Of a DNA stretch of 64,000 nucleotides, positions 62,373-64,000 are shown piece after piece. Both the position numbers and the translations under genes were made by a program. This DNA is from G965214625 sp965214625 (lineage in GTDB: Bacteria; Pseudomonadota; Gammaproteobacteria; Arenicellales; Poriferihabitantaceae): positions 1,860,001 through 1,924,000 of the forward strand of contig OZ243962.1 of NCBI GenBank assembly GCA_965214625.1. The letters are read 5' to 3'. Within the stretch, counting starts at the first letter, position 1. Each line of letters starts with the position of its first letter. Under the pieces are notes generated by a model. It was not told the origin of the DNA. It worked only from the letters and a program-made list of their open reading frames with translations, and did not search any database.

Positions 62373-64000
62373 ATGCTAGTTTTTACTGGGCATCATGCAC
62401 TTTCTGACTTTCGCCAGGAAAAATATCTAAAATCCATTCAAAGCGTGTTCCCGGGCTGCCATTCGGTGACGGCACGCCATCTGTATTTTCTTGATGTTGT
62501 CGACGTCCCGAACCCGCAACAGATTGGGATTTTGGAGCATCTGCTGGAGGCAAAGGCAACGACAGGGACTTTCTCTTTAGCGGTTGATTCCAATTCCGAT
62601 CAGTTTGTGTCCCGGATCGTTGTCCCGAGAATCGGAACCATTTCTCCCTGGTCCACAAAGGCAACGGATATCCTGCATCACTGCGGGATGAAGAAAGTCA
62701 GGAGAGTGGAAAGGGGGGTGAACTGGATTATCGGCCATGCACAGGGCACACAGGCCATGTTGTCCGATGAGGCATCCATAGCATCTCTTGAGTCTCTCGT
62801 CTTTGATCCGATGACTGAATCGGTGCTTTCAGAACCACAGCATGCCGCACAGTTGTTTGAGAAAGCCGCTCCCCGACCATTGGCAGTCATCGATATATTA
62901 GCGGATGGTTTCGCCGCATTACAAAAAGCCAATACGGACTTTGGATTCGCCCTGAGTGAACCTGAACAGTATTATTTGGTCGAGCAATTTACTCGATTGG
63001 GGCGAAATCCCACGGATGTCGAATTGATGATGTTTGCACAGGTCAATTCTGAACATTGTCGCCACAAGATATTCAATGCGGACTGGACCATTGATGGCGT
63101 GTGTCGACCAAATTCCCTGTTTTCGATGATTCGTCAAACACACGCCATCAATGGTGCGGGGACTTTGACTGCGTATAGTGACAATGCCGCGGTGATCGAA
63201 GGCAAGCCGTCGAGCCGGTTCAGCCCCGACCCGGTTGACAGGGTATACCGTTTCCAGCGCGAGTCGGTGCATTTTACCGTGAAGGTGGAAACCCATAACC
63301 ACCCGACTGCAATTTCTCCATTTCCCGGTGCGGCGACAGGGTCGGGAGGAGAAATTCGGGATGAGGGAGCAACCGGGCGAGGCGGCAAACCAAAGGCCGG
63401 ACTGGTCGGATACACCGTTTCCCATTTGCGTATTCCGGATTTTCAGCAACCATGGGAGCAAAAGGAAATATGTCCAGATCGCATTGCCCGCCCCTTGCAA
63501 ATCATGCTTGAGGGTCCGATAGGGGCTGCATCGTTTAACAACGAATTCGGACGTCCCAATATAACGGGTTATTTTCGAACATTTGAATCGGCTGTTCCAG
63601 GCGTTGATAACACATATCGATTGGGTTATCACAAGCCGATTATGCTGGCAGGCGGGCTCGGCAATATTCGTGACCAGCATGTGAAAAAACAAGCTATTCC
63701 ACCGGGTGCGCCCATCGTCGTGCTCGGGGGGGCGACGATGTTGATTGGACTCGGTGGTGGGGCGGCTTCCAGCGTTGCATCGGGAGAGAGCACGGAACGG
63801 CTGGATTTTGCATCAGTACAAAGAGGAAATCCAGAGATGCAAAGGCGTTGTCAGGAGGTGATTGACTCTTGTTGTGCGATGGGCAAGGACAATCCGATCT
63901 TGTCGATACATGATGTCGGCGCGGGTGGGCTTTGCAATGCATTGCCTGAATTAATGCATGATGCAGGGAAGGGGGGTCAGTTTGAGCTGCGATCCATCCT
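62373..64000 (+). CDS. purL: Phosphoribosylformylglycinamidine synthase PurL (N-terminal part, runs off the window)
   Basis: The first 542 codons of the large PurL of purine synthesis (about 1290 residues in gammaproteobacteria); no stop before base 64000. The frame starts M-L-V-F-T-G-H-H-A-L-S and includes G-T-I-S-P-W-S-T-K-A-T-D-I, V-N-S-E-H-C-R-H, E-T-H-N-H-P-T-A-I and G-A-A-T-G-S-G-G-E-I-R-D-E, all typical. The enzyme converts FGAR to FGAM with ATP and glutamine; the glutaminase domain lies beyond the edge. It begins 39 bp after dapA and could share its transcript. Confidence 0.96.
   Translation, partial: MLVFTGHHALSDFRQEKYLKSIQSVFPGCHSVTARHLYFLDVVDVPNPQQIGILEHLLEAKATTGTFSLAVDSNSDQFVSRIVVPRIGTISPWSTKATDILHHCGMKKVRRVERGVNWIIGHAQGTQAMLSDEASIASLESLVFDPMTESVLSEPQHAAQLFEKAAPRPLAVIDILADGFAALQKANTDFGFALSEPEQYYLVEQFTRLGRNPTDVELMMFAQVNSEHCRHKIFNADWTIDGVCRPNSLFSMIRQTHAINGAGTLTAYSDNAAVIEGKPSSRFSPDPVDRVYRFQRESVHFTVKVETHNHPTAISPFPGAATGSGGEIRDEGATGRGGKPKAGLVGYTVSHLRIPDFQQPWEQKEICPDRIARPLQIMLEGPIGAASFNNEFGRPNITGYFRTFESAVPGVDNTYRLGYHKPIMLAGGLGNIRDQHVKKQAIPPGAPIVVLGGATMLIGLGGGAASSVASGESTERLDFASVQRGNPEMQRRCQEVIDSCCAMGKDNPILSIHDVGAGGLCNALPELMHDAGKGGQFELRSI

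Overview
This window is a stretch of gammaproteobacterial chromosome with few gaps between genes. The assignment rests on gene order and protein types: mraZ to ftsZ (the dcw cell-wall and division cluster) followed by lpxC, a dciA-type gene and secA; secA-argJ-mutT-coaE; ftsY next to rsmD-coaD-ferredoxin; tmcA; prlC; a glutathione-dependent formaldehyde pathway; BamC; and a Gram-negative general porin. I cannot name the genus. The mix of an oxidative SUF system under IscR, frmA/fghA and a C-terminal-Phe porin suggests a free-living aerobic or facultative Gram-negative. No rRNA, tRNA, CRISPR array or intact insertion sequence was recognised.

Layout. 1-1.5 kb: a MotB-like inner-membrane coiled-coil protein whose partner probably lies to the left. 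1.5-13 kb: mnmG, gor, prlC, frmA-fghA, hemW/hprA and a CoA-type Nudix hydrolase, ending in about 1 kb without a convincing gene. 13.3-30 kb: the dcw cluster, driven by a strong sigma70 promoter overlapped by four tandem MraZ boxes: mraZ-rsmH-ftsL-ftsI-murE-murF-mraY-murD-ftsW-murG-murC/murB-ftsQ-ftsA-ftsZ. Most genes overlap by a few bases. MurC and MurB are one polypeptide and no ddl gene is present. 30-42 kb: lpxC, dciA, secA, argJ, mutT, coaE, infA, ftsY, rsmD, coaD, a ferredoxin and tmcA. 42-46 kb (minus strand): murA-hisD-hisC, without the usual hisG. 46-51 kb (minus strand): iscR-sufB-sufC-sufD-sufT and a Rieske ferredoxin, without a cysteine desulfurase. 51-55 kb: a TPR-sulfotransferase fusion and a porin with a clear terminator. 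55-61.4 kb: an accessory-looking zone with bamC, a compact cassette of two MurG-like glycosyltransferases and a polysaccharide deacetylase, a wrecked vapBC module, a class I glutamine amidotransferase and a decayed segment bounded by 14-bp direct repeats. 61.4-64 kb: dapA with its own promoter, then purL, which runs off the right edge.

Functionally the window supplies most of the cytoplasmic peptidoglycan pathway (murA and murB to murG, mraY), the division core (FtsL, I, W, Q, A, Z), the committed lipid A step (LpxC), protein export and targeting (SecA, FtsY), Fe-S assembly, parts of histidine, arginine, lysine and purine synthesis, and RNA modification (MnmG, RsmH, RsmD, TmcA). The points most worth following up are the MurC-MurB fusion, the MotB-like protein at the left edge, the glycosyltransferase/deacetylase cassette, and the incomplete suf and his clusters.
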